From: an uncultured Clostridia bacterium
GTDB lineage: Bacteria; Bacillota; Clostridia; Oscillospirales; Acutalibacteraceae
Length of the DNA stretch: 10,956 nt
Direction of reading: 5' to 3'
NCBI GenBank assembly: GCA_945868935.1
Contig: CAMBNE010000016.1
Coordinates: forward strand, 1 to 10,956
Each line of letters begins with the position of its first letter. Position 1 is the first letter of the stretch. Made by a program: the position numbers and the translations under genes. A model generated the notes under the pieces. That model was not told the origin of the DNA and ran no database searches. It saw only the letters and a program-made list of their open reading frames with translations. This document shows, piece by piece, positions 1 through 6,355 of the stretch.

Positions 1-106
1 CGCGCTCTTTCACATTGGAGAGAAGGCTTTGACGCAACGTCATAGAATGAAGAAATCAAAGTTATTTTCACATATGACTATGATGATTAATCGGTAATTG
101 ATTTGA
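1..106. other. Leader region before the epimerase gene, possible end of an upstream gene
   Basis: No complete gene fits here. Two + frames stay open from the left edge. Frame 1 gives 14 codons ending at TAG 43-45, all of them codons common elsewhere in the window. Frame 2 gives 31 codons ending at TAA 95-97, with codon use less like its neighbours. Either could be the tail of an upstream gene, and neither is recognisable. I found no -35/-10 pair of acceptable quality, so the operon promoter probably lies further upstream or is weak. A short inverted repeat sits at 30-42. Confidence 0.3.
30..42. promoter_or_regulatory. Short inverted repeat, possible operator
   Basis: TGACG and CGTCA, separated by CAA, form a perfect 5-base inverted repeat upstream of the operon. 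It could be a repressor site. It does not match the catabolite-response element consensus, I see no second copy in the window, and a repeat this short can arise by chance. Confidence 0.2.
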
Positions 107-108
107 TT

Positions 109-113
109 GGAGG
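109..113 (+). promoter_or_regulatory. Ribosome binding site deciding the epimerase start
   Basis: GGAGG lies 8 bases before ATG 122. The in-frame TTG at 107 overlaps this site and cannot use it, so ATG 122 is chosen. Confidence 0.85.
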
Positions 114-121
114 TAATTTCA

Positions 122-823
122 ATGAGAAAGCTAATGATTGCTCCGTCGGTAGGTTGCTGTGATTTATTCCATATTGAGGAACAGGTTAAGCTGATTAACG
201 AAAAATCAGATTATCTTCATATGGACATCAAAGACGGCGTATATGTTCCCAGCTACGGCATAGGTCCCGATTATCTTGATTATCTTAATAAGCACGTTGA
301 TAATCTAAAGCCTATGGACGCTCACCTTATGGTTAAGCACCCTCAGCAGTACCTCGAATTGTTTGCAAAGTCGGGTGCACAGTACATAACACCTCACACA
401 GACTGCATTGAGGGAGATGCATTTGTAACAATCAACAAAATAAAGGAATTAGGCTGTAAGGCAGGCGTTGCATTAAGCCCCTCGGTTCCTTTAAGTACTA
501 TTGAATATTACCTCCCTTTACTTGATAAGGTAACGATTATGATTGTTGACCCCGGTATTTCGGGACAACCCGTTAACCCGCAGATGTTCGTAAAAATTAA
601 CCGCCTTGCAAAAATGAGAAAAGAACTCGGACTTAACTTTCTCATTGAAGCCGATGGCTCTATGAACAAGGATTTATACCGTCCTCTGTATGAAGCAGGA
701 GCAGATATGGTTGTTTTAGGACCTCCTGCTTTATGGAATAAGGACGCAGACTTTGAAAAGGCATGGTCAATTATGGAAAAAGAGCTCGAACAGGAGCTTG
801 ACGGTGCCGAAAGAAAAATATAA
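122..823 (+). CDS. alsE: D-allulose-6-phosphate 3-epimerase-like protein (ribulose-phosphate 3-epimerase family)
   Basis: This 233-residue TIM-barrel protein belongs to the ribulose-phosphate 3-epimerase family. It resembles E. coli AlsE, which interconverts D-allulose 6-phosphate and fructose 6-phosphate, more than pentose-phosphate Rpe. The family's metal and catalytic residues are present: H33 and D35 in LHMDIKDG, H68 in DAHLMV, and D178 in EADGS. The loop VDPGISGQP at 142-150 matches the family's VxPGxxGQ loop. AlsE-like features are the C-terminal ALWN...AWSIM and the extended tail. Unusual points are T90-P-H-T-D in place of TLHPE, and G200-P-P-A where the phosphate-gripping loop normally reads GT/SS or GSA. 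It begins the visible operon, 39 bases before the transporter start. Family membership is firm. The exact sugar phosphate is inferred, and a pentulose phosphate or another ketohexose phosphate remains possible. Confidence 0.85.
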   Translation: MRKLMIAPSVGCCDLFHIEEQVKLINEKSDYLHMDIKDGVYVPSYGIGPDYLDYLNKHVDNLKPMDAHLMVKHPQQYLELFAKSGAQYITPHTDCIEGDAFVTINKIKELGCKAGVALSPSVPLSTIEYYLPLLDKVTIMIVDPGISGQPVNPQMFVKINRLAKMRKELGLNFLIEADGSMNKDLYRPLYEAGADMVVLGPPALWNKDADFEKAWSIMEKELEQELDGAERKI

Positions 824-850
824 AAATAACAATTAAGAAAAAATATGATA

Positions 851-855
851 AGGAG
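851..855 (+). promoter_or_regulatory. Ribosome binding site deciding the transporter start
   Basis: AGGAG lies 7 bases before ATG 863. An in-frame ATG at 845 precedes the site and has no purine-rich element at a workable distance. Confidence 0.8.
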
Positions 856-862
856 TACAATA

Positions 863-2248
863 ATGGGAAACAAATCTAATGTCAACATTGGCGCAAGACT
901 TGACCGTCTGCCCCAATCAAAATGGCACATCAAAATGTGGCTGGTTACAGCATTTGCACTTCTGGTTTGCTGGTCAAACGGTATCGGCGGTGCAGTTCAG
1001 AATATCTTACTTAACGAAATTCACTGGTTAGAACCCGGAACAACCCTTCTTGCAATGTGGGGTACAACTTACACAGCCGGACAGCTCTTCGGTGCACTCA
1101 TCGGCGGCCCTCTCGGCGATAAGATAGGCAGAAAAAAGAGTATTATGCTTTATGAGATAATTCATATTATCGCAATGCTCGGCGGCGCATTCTCACCAAA
1201 CGTATATGTTCTCTATGTATTCAGACTCTTACAGGGCCTTGCACTCGGCGCACTTCTCGTTGTTCTTTTCGCAGGCTTCACAGAGTATGTTCCCGGCAAA
1301 AATCGCGGTACATGGTCAAGCCGTACATCATTCATCGGCAACTGGGCACACCCCATCTGCAACGGTATTGCACTTTTAATCGTTTCAACAGGCGTAAGCT
1401 TTGCAGTTAACTGGAGAATCCAGTTTATGATTCCCTCAATCCTTTCAATCATCGCTTGTATCTTCATTCAGACAAAGTTCCCCGAATCACCCAGATGGCT
1501 CGAGTCACAGGGCAGATATGAAGAAGCAGACGCAATTATGACAAAAATTGAAAAGGAAATTGAAAAATCAACAGGCAAGCCCCTTCCTCCGATTGAGGTT
1601 AAGGAAGCAAAGCCCGTAAAGAAGCTCTCCTACAAAGCACTCTTCAAAGGCAAACTCTTAAGACGTACAATCGTTGGTTCACTTGTTCTTATCGGAATGA
1701 ACACAATCCAGTACACACTTATGAACTGGATGCCCTCAATGCTCAAATCAATGGGCTTTGATACTTCTCAGTCACAGTTTATGACTATGTTCGGTCTGTT
1801 CGGCGCTCCGTTCGGAATCCTCATTGCTTCCCTTATTATGGACAGAATCCCACGTCGTGTACTGGGCGTTGCACTTCTCGCAGGAATGGCCGGTCTTGGT
1901 ATTGCAACAGGCTTGCTTGCTCCCTCGCTCGGAATGACAGGCATCATCGTTATGACCTTCCTGCTCAACACGGTAATCTATATGTATGTTTGCTATGCGT
2001 CAGCAGTTTATGTTCCCGAAATGTGGCCTACCTCGGCAAAGCTTTCAGGCTCAGGCTTCTGTAACGCAATGGGACGTGTAAGTAACATCTTCTTCCCGTT
2101 CCTCGTTACATATGTTGCAGCAAGCATCGGCGCTCCGGCAGTATTTATCCTTATCGCTATCGTAGCAGTTATCATCGCAGTAAGTATTATCTTCCTCGGT
2201 GTTGAAACAAGAGGCGAATCCGTTGAGGATATCGGTAACGTAGATTAA
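863..2248 (+). CDS. MFS transporter, sugar porter family
   Basis: This 461-residue inner-membrane transporter has about twelve hydrophobic segments and a basic cytoplasmic loop between the halves. Three signatures place it in the sugar porter branch of the major facilitator superfamily: the loop 2-3 motif G81-GPLGDKIGRKK, PESPRWL at 207-213 after helix 6, and V447-ETRG after helix 12, a variant of PETKG. The half-repeat motif DRIPRR also appears between helices 8 and 9. The N-terminal ARLDRLPQSKWH resembles NiaP/YgcS-type members, which carry small organic acids or vitamins as well as sugars. It is probably a proton-coupled importer for the operon's substrate. The gene sits 39 bases after the epimerase and is followed by a hairpin at 2266-2293. 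The operon context favours an alditol or rare sugar as cargo, which is inference. Confidence 0.88.
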   Translation: MGNKSNVNIGARLDRLPQSKWHIKMWLVTAFALLVCWSNGIGGAVQNILLNEIHWLEPGTTLLAMWGTTYTAGQLFGALIGGPLGDKIGRKKSIMLYEIIHIIAMLGGAFSPNVYVLYVFRLLQGLALGALLVVLFAGFTEYVPGKNRGTWSSRTSFIGNWAHPICNGIALLIVSTGVSFAVNWRIQFMIPSILSIIACIFIQTKFPESPRWLESQGRYEEADAIMTKIEKEIEKSTGKPLPPIEVKEAKPVKKLSYKALFKGKLLRRTIVGSLVLIGMNTIQYTLMNWMPSMLKSMGFDTSQSQFMTMFGLFGAPFGILIASLIMDRIPRRVLGVALLAGMAGLGIATGLLAPSLGMTGIIVMTFLLNTVIYMYVCYASAVYVPEMWPTSAKLSGSGFCNAMGRVSNIFFPFLVTYVAASIGAPAVFILIAIVAVIIAVSIIFLGVETRGESVEDIGNVD

Positions 2249-2265
2249 CACGAAATGAACATATA

Positions 2266-2293
2266 TCCTGCGTCCGGTTTTCCGGATGCAGGA
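2266..2293 (+). other. Intra-operon hairpin without U-tract
   Basis: Arms 2266-2277 and 2282-2293 pair over 12 bases with one G-U, closed by a TTTT loop. The downstream bases are A-rich with no T-run, so this is unlikely to be an efficient intrinsic terminator. It lies between the transporter and dehydrogenase genes, 29 bases before the next ATG. A role as an RNA processing or 3'-end stability element that sets relative expression is plausible. Confidence 0.7.
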
Positions 2294-2322
2294 ACAGCAA
2301 AAAACACAAGGAGGTTTTTGTT

Positions 2323-3378
2323 ATGAAAAATTCAGAGGCAATTTTAGTTACACCTAAGCAGTTTGAAATTCAGGAATGTCCCGTTCCCGAACCAAAAGAT
2401 AATGAAATTCTTATGAAGGTTGAATATGTCGGTATGTGCGGCTCTGATATTCACGGCTTTGAATTCGGACCGTTCATTCCGCCTAAGGATCCCAACCAGA
2501 AAATCGGTCTCGGCCATGAGGTTGCAGGCGAGGTTGTAAAAATCGGTGCAAAGGTTACAAAGTTCAAGGTTGGCGACAAGGTTTTAATTGAGCCGGGCGT
2601 ACCCGACAACACCTGCGAATACTGCCGTACAGGCAGATACAACATCTGCCCAGGCGTTGACTTTATGGCTACACAGCCGAACTACAAGGGCGCACTCACA
2701 CAGTATATGACTCATCCTGAGGAGTGGACATATCACGTACCCGAAAATATGACAACTATGGAAGCCGCACTTGTTGAGCCTGCCGCAGTTGGTATGCACG
2801 CAGCAATTCTCGGCGGCGCACAGCTCGGCAAGAGCATCGTAATCCTCGGTGCAGGCACAATCGGACTTATGGTACTTCAGGCTTGCAAGAGCTTAGGCGC
2901 AACAGATATTACCGTTGTAGATATTATGCAGAAACGTCTTGACCTTGCTTTAAAGCTCGGCGCAAGCAGAGTAATCAACGGTAAAGACGAGGATACAGTT
3001 GCAGTTCTCCGTTCACCCGAAAATTACGGCGATCACGGCGTTGACCTTGTGTTTGAAGCCGCAGGCTCTGCATTTACGGCACAGCAGGCAGTTGAAATTG
3101 TCGCTCGTGGCGGCAAGATTATGATGGTAGGCACACATTCAAAGCCTGTACCCATCAACTTCCTCAAAATTAACCGTGAGGTTACAATCCAGACCTCGTT
3201 CCGTTACTGCAACAACTTCCCGCAGACAATCGAAGCTATCGCAACCGGTAAATTCAATGTTAAGGATATGGTTACTCATATATACGACTACAAGGACGTT
3301 CAGCAGGCATTCTCAGACGCTATCGACCCTGTTAAAAAGGCTGATATGGTTAAGGGCGTAATTAAGGTAGCTGAATAA
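2323..3378 (+). CDS. Zinc-dependent polyol dehydrogenase (sorbitol/L-iditol dehydrogenase-like)
   Basis: This 351-residue medium-chain dehydrogenase resembles Bacillus GutB and other sorbitol, xylitol or threonine dehydrogenases, which oxidise a polyol to a ketose. Catalytic zinc ligands are visible: C39 in MCGSDIHG, H65-E66 in GLGHEVAGEV, and E152 in LVEPAAVGMHA. The Rossmann fold has G176-AGTIG, and D200 at the end of the second strand predicts NAD(H) preference. The structural-zinc lobe reads P94-D-N-T-C98-E-Y-C101 ... C109, so the first of the usual four cysteines is aspartate. The C-terminal FRYCNNFPQTIE resembles the FRYxNTxP segment of sorbitol dehydrogenases. AAGGAGG lies 8 bases before ATG 2323. 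The next gene follows 34 bases after the stop. The enzyme class is secure, and the particular polyol is unknown. Confidence 0.88.
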   Translation: MKNSEAILVTPKQFEIQECPVPEPKDNEILMKVEYVGMCGSDIHGFEFGPFIPPKDPNQKIGLGHEVAGEVVKIGAKVTKFKVGDKVLIEPGVPDNTCEYCRTGRYNICPGVDFMATQPNYKGALTQYMTHPEEWTYHVPENMTTMEAALVEPAAVGMHAAILGGAQLGKSIVILGAGTIGLMVLQACKSLGATDITVVDIMQKRLDLALKLGASRVINGKDEDTVAVLRSPENYGDHGVDLVFEAAGSAFTAQQAVEIVARGGKIMMVGTHSKPVPINFLKINREVTIQTSFRYCNNFPQTIEAIATGKFNVKDMVTHIYDYKDVQQAFSDAIDPVKKADMVKGVIKVAE

Positions 3379-3412
3379 AAAATATTGATTTAAAGTTGAA
3401 AGGTGATAAATT

Positions 3413-4252
3413 ATGATTTCAGATATCAGATTTTGGGAAAGAAAAGCATCAGAAGGACATTACGCAATTCCTCACTTCAATGTATGGAACGCTGAAATGC
3501 TGATGGGCGTTATTGACGCAGCAGAGGAGCTTCGTGCACCGATTATCATTTCCTTCGGAACAGGCTTTACAGGCAACACAGTATTCGAGGACTTCTGCTA
3601 TATGATGGAGTCAATGGCTAAGAAAGCAAGCGTACCTGTTATTCTTCACTGGGATCACGGCAGAAATATGACAATTCTTCACAATGCAGTTAATCATTGT
3701 ATGAATTCCGTAATGCGTGATGCGTCTGCACTTCCTTTTGAGGAAAACGTTGCAGAGATTAAGAGATGCGTTGATTACTTCCACGCTTACAATATCCCTG
3801 TAGAGGCTGAGCTCGGTCACGTTGGCAACGAAACAGTATACGAGGAGGCACTCTCGGATTATCAGTACACAGACCCCTCAAAGGCAAAGGAATTTGTCGA
3901 GAGAACAGGCTGTGACTCACTTGCAGTTGCAATCGGCAACGTACACGGCGTTTATTCTTCAGAGCCGAAGCTTGCTTTTGACGTGCTCGAAGCAGTAGCA
4001 AAAGAGGTTGACGTTCCGCTCGTACTTCACGGTGCGTCGGGTATCGGCGACGAAGATATCAAGAAGGCAATTTCACTTGGCATAGCAAAGATTAACATTC
4101 ACACTGAATTGTGTCAGGCTGCTATGGAAGCTATCAATGCTCACAAGGACGAGCCTTTCCTCGCAGTTGAGCGTGCAGTAAGAACAGCAGTTAAAGAACG
4201 AGCTATGTACAAGATTAAATTATTTGGTGATGACGGTAGAGCAGATGAGTAA
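3413..4252 (+). CDS. Class II (zinc) ketose-bisphosphate aldolase, GatY/KbaY-like
   Basis: This 279-residue class II aldolase reversibly cleaves a ketose 1,6-bisphosphate, or possibly a ketose 1-phosphate, to dihydroxyacetone phosphate and an aldehyde. Visible residues are catalytic D81 and zinc ligand H82 in LHWDHG, E133 in VEAELGHVG, zinc ligands H178 in AIGNVHG and H206 in VLHGASGI, and the substrate strand K226-INIHTEL. The phrases SVMRDASALPFEENV and DSLAVAIGNVHG align with tagatose-bisphosphate aldolase KbaY/GatY. Length fits that group and is shorter than FbaA. Odd points are W80 inside the HxDH motif, DAS instead of DGS at 103-105, and H230 where GatY has alanine and fructose-bisphosphate aldolases have aspartate. 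AGGTGA lies 6 bases before the ATG. The stop overlaps the kinase start. Fructose- versus tagatose-type specificity cannot be decided. Confidence 0.87.
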   Translation: MISDIRFWERKASEGHYAIPHFNVWNAEMLMGVIDAAEELRAPIIISFGTGFTGNTVFEDFCYMMESMAKKASVPVILHWDHGRNMTILHNAVNHCMNSVMRDASALPFEENVAEIKRCVDYFHAYNIPVEAELGHVGNETVYEEALSDYQYTDPSKAKEFVERTGCDSLAVAIGNVHGVYSSEPKLAFDVLEAVAKEVDVPLVLHGASGIGDEDIKKAISLGIAKINIHTELCQAAMEAINAHKDEPFLAVERAVRTAVKERAMYKIKLFGDDGRADE

Positions 4253-5213
4253 TGAAAAGAAACTGGATGTAATTTGCCTTGGTGCAGCGGTAGTTGATAT
4301 TCCGCTTCGTCCGGTATCAAGGGATATATTCGACATAGAGTCTTATCCGGTGGACAGAATAGCTATGTCGGTGGGCGGCGACGCAATGAACGAAGCAACA
4401 ATCATCAGCCGTCTTGGCTTTAAGACAGGTATAATTGCCTGCATCGGCGATGATGCGGCAGGTCAGTTCATTCTTCGCTCCTGCAAAAAGGACAACATTG
4501 ATGTTGAGGGTATCAAGATTGACCCGAACATCGACACCTCAATGAACATCGGTCTTGTAACCGAGGACGGTGAAAGAACCTTTGTTACAAACCGCAACGG
4601 AAGTCTTTGGAAAGAAAATATCGAGCACGTTGATTTTGAAAAAATGAAGCAGGCAAAAATTCTTTCCCTCGCAAGTATTTTCAACTGTCCTCTGCTTGAC
4701 GGCAAGACTCTGGTTGAAATATTCAAGGTTGCCGAAGAAAACGGTATGATTATATCGGCAGATATGATTAAGCCCCGTCTTGGTGAAACGCTCGACGACA
4801 TCAGAGAAGCTCTGAGCTATGTTGATTACTTCTTCCCGAATTACGATGAAGCCTGCCTGTTGACAGGTGAAACCGAAGAAGCAAAGGTTGCCGACAAGCT
4901 GTTTGAATGCGGCGTAAAGAATGTCATTATGAAAATCGGCAAGCGTGGCTGCTATATCCGCAACGTATCGGGTGCAATGATTGTTCCTGCCTGCAAGGGC
5001 GTGACTGCAATTGATACAATAGGCGCAGGCGACAACTTTGCCTCGGGCTTTATTGCAGCGTTGCTTCAGGGAAAGAACATTCACGAATGTGCAATTTATG
5101 CTAACTGTACTGCGGCTATTTCCGTTCAGCACGTTGGCGCAACAACAGGCGTCAAGAACAAGGAAATGGTTGACGAAATGCTCGAAAAATACAAAAAAGA
5201 CTATATACTCTGA
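4245..5213 (+). CDS. PfkB-family (ribokinase superfamily) sugar kinase
   Basis: This 322-residue ATP-dependent carbohydrate kinase shows both PfkB signatures: the N-terminal substrate motif SVGGDAMNEA at 42-51, and the C-terminal A255-IDTIGAGDNFASG with catalytic base D263. The nucleotide-site tail NCTAAISVQHVGATTG also fits. It probably phosphorylates the ketose made by the dehydrogenase, yielding the substrate for the epimerase or aldolase. The position phosphorylated (C1 or C6) cannot be read here. ATG 4245 is preferred because homologous sequence starts just after it (KKLDVICLG). The alternatives TTG 4224 and ATG 4230 would lengthen the overlap and have no better ribosome binding site. 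The start lies inside the end of the aldolase gene, an 8-base overlap with TAA 4250-4252, which suggests translational coupling. A purine-rich GGTAGAG precedes it weakly. Confidence 0.85.
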   Translation: MSNEKKLDVICLGAAVVDIPLRPVSRDIFDIESYPVDRIAMSVGGDAMNEATIISRLGFKTGIIACIGDDAAGQFILRSCKKDNIDVEGIKIDPNIDTSMNIGLVTEDGERTFVTNRNGSLWKENIEHVDFEKMKQAKILSLASIFNCPLLDGKTLVEIFKVAEENGMIISADMIKPRLGETLDDIREALSYVDYFFPNYDEACLLTGETEEAKVADKLFECGVKNVIMKIGKRGCYIRNVSGAMIVPACKGVTAIDTIGAGDNFASGFIAALLQGKNIHECAIYANCTAAISVQHVGATTGVKNKEMVDEMLEKYKKDYIL

Positions 5214-5215
5214 TA

Positions 5216-5260
5216 CTGTGATTCAGCCCTGTGAATAATCGCAGGGCTGAACAATCACAG
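5216..5260 (+). other. Long intra-operon hairpin without U-tract
   Basis: Outer arms 5216-5223 and 5253-5260 pair over 8 bases. After a 3-base bulge on the right (5250-5252), 5224-5234 pairs with 5239-5249 over 11 bases including one G-U, leaving a 4-base loop. It begins 3 bases after the kinase stop and ends just before the reductase ribosome binding site. There is no T-run, so a terminator role is unlikely. RNA stabilisation, processing or control of reductase translation is plausible. Confidence 0.75.
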
Positions 5261-5277
5261 AGAAAGGATGACTTGCT

Positions 5278-6270
5278 ATGAAGACGATGAAGCTTGGCAA
5301 AACAGGCATTGATATTTCAAGAATGGGACTCGGAACATGGTCAATCGGTGGCGGCTCTGCGTGGGGCGGCGACCACGACCTTCAGGTAGTAGTTGACACA
5401 ATCCGTGAAGCTCCGAAGCTCGGTGTAAACCTTATTGACACTGCACCCGGATACAACTTCGGCAACAGCGAGAAGATTATCGGCAAGGCTCTTGAGCAGA
5501 TGAACCGTGAGGACGTTGTTATCATAACAAAGTGCGGCGTTACTTGGGATCAGGAGATGAAGGGCGACCTTTTTAACAAGGTTAACGGTATTCAGCTCTA
5601 CAAGAACTTAAACAGCGAGTCCGTTAAAAGAGAAATTGAAGGCTCACTTGAGAGAATGGGCACTGACTATATTGACGTATATATGACTCACTGGCAGTCA
5701 ATCGAGGGCAGTGAGTATTACGTTCCGATTCAGAAAACAATGGATGTTCTCAACGAGCTTAAGGCACAGGGCAAAATCAGAGCAATCGGTGCCGCTAACG
5801 TAGATATTAACCAGATTCAGGAGTACTTAAAGTACGGCGACCTCGACATTGTTCAGGCAAAATACTCAATTCTTGACAGAGGCATTGAGGACGAGATTAT
5901 CCCCTGCTGCCGTGAAAACGGCGTAACCATTCAGGCTTATTCTCCGCTTGAAATGGGACTTCTTTCGGGAACATTCCCCAGAGATTACAAGCCCGTAGGC
6001 GCACAGATTCCTAAAAAGTGGTTCCAGCCCGAAAATATGCAGGCTGCTATGGACGTTATGGAGCAGTGGAAGCCTCTCTGCGAGAAATACAACTGCACTA
6101 TTGCCAACCTTGCGCTTGCATGGATTCTTGCACAGGGCGATTTCATTAATCTGCTCAGCGGTTCAACAACTGTAGCTCAGATTGCAGAGAATGTTAAGTC
6201 CTCAGATATTGAGCTTGACCCGTCTGATGTTGCCGCTATGCGTGATATGGTAGAGGCTATTGACAAGTAA
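5278..6270 (+). CDS. Aldo/keto reductase (AKR11/YhdN-like)
   Basis: This 330-residue TIM-barrel oxidoreductase interconverts carbonyls and alcohols with a nicotinamide cofactor. The catalytic tetrad is complete: D54 and Y59 in IDTAPGYNFGNSE, K85 in ITKCG, and H138 in MTHWQ. The N-terminal GLGTWSIGGG..WGG and KIRAIGAANV match B. subtilis YhdN-type enzymes. The cofactor segment reads S294-GSTTVAQIAEN, where the family usually has GAR or GSR before QxxEN. T297 therefore replaces the arginine that normally contacts the 2'-phosphate of NADPH, and NADH use is possible. In this operon it could reduce an aldose to the alditol oxidised by the upstream dehydrogenase, or act on a keto intermediate. AAAGGA lies 9 bases before the ATG. 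No terminator follows before deoR. The family is sure, and the substrate is unknown. Confidence 0.88.
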   Translation: MKTMKLGKTGIDISRMGLGTWSIGGGSAWGGDHDLQVVVDTIREAPKLGVNLIDTAPGYNFGNSEKIIGKALEQMNREDVVIITKCGVTWDQEMKGDLFNKVNGIQLYKNLNSESVKREIEGSLERMGTDYIDVYMTHWQSIEGSEYYVPIQKTMDVLNELKAQGKIRAIGAANVDINQIQEYLKYGDLDIVQAKYSILDRGIEDEIIPCCRENGVTIQAYSPLEMGLLSGTFPRDYKPVGAQIPKKWFQPENMQAAMDVMEQWKPLCEKYNCTIANLALAWILAQGDFINLLSGSTTVAQIAENVKSSDIELDPSDVAAMRDMVEAIDK

Positions 6271-6297
6271 ATTATTTATATAATTCACAAAAAATCC

Positions 6298-6326
6298 TTT
6301 ACTTCTATTCTAAATTGTGTTACAAT
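6298..6326 (+). promoter_or_regulatory. Extended -10 promoter for deoR
   Basis: TTTACT (6298-6303), a 17-base spacer and TACAAT (6321-6326), with TG at 6318-6319, form an extended -10 promoter. The predicted transcript starts near 6333, inside TATGCATA, and has a leader of about 23 bases. The in-frame GTG at 6317 overlaps the -10 region, so ATG 6356 is the sensible start for transcripts from this promoter. Confidence 0.7.
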
Positions 6327-6342
6327 GTATGCATAAAAGAAC

Positions 6343-6348
6343 AGAAGG
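6343..6348 (+). promoter_or_regulatory. Ribosome binding site deciding the deoR start
   Basis: AGAAGG lies 7 bases before ATG 6356. Together with the promoter position it rules out the in-frame GTG 6317 and gives the normal family N-terminus. Confidence 0.75.
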
Positions 6349-6355
6349 TCGGTAT

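Noticed and set aside
29..58. Promoter with TTGACG before the epimerase
   Set aside because: No -10-like hexamer occurs 16 to 18 bases downstream.
508..933. Antisense open frame spanning the epimerase end and transporter start
   Set aside because: It crosses two sense genes, has low-complexity serine/phenylalanine-rich sequence and no start context.
2266..2293. Reading this hairpin as an operon-ending terminator
   Set aside because: No T-run follows, and a strong ribosome binding site with the dehydrogenase gene comes directly after.
4539..5132. Antisense open frame (197 codons) opposite the PfkB kinase
   Set aside because: The sense strand carries intact kinase motifs and the antisense product shows no family features.
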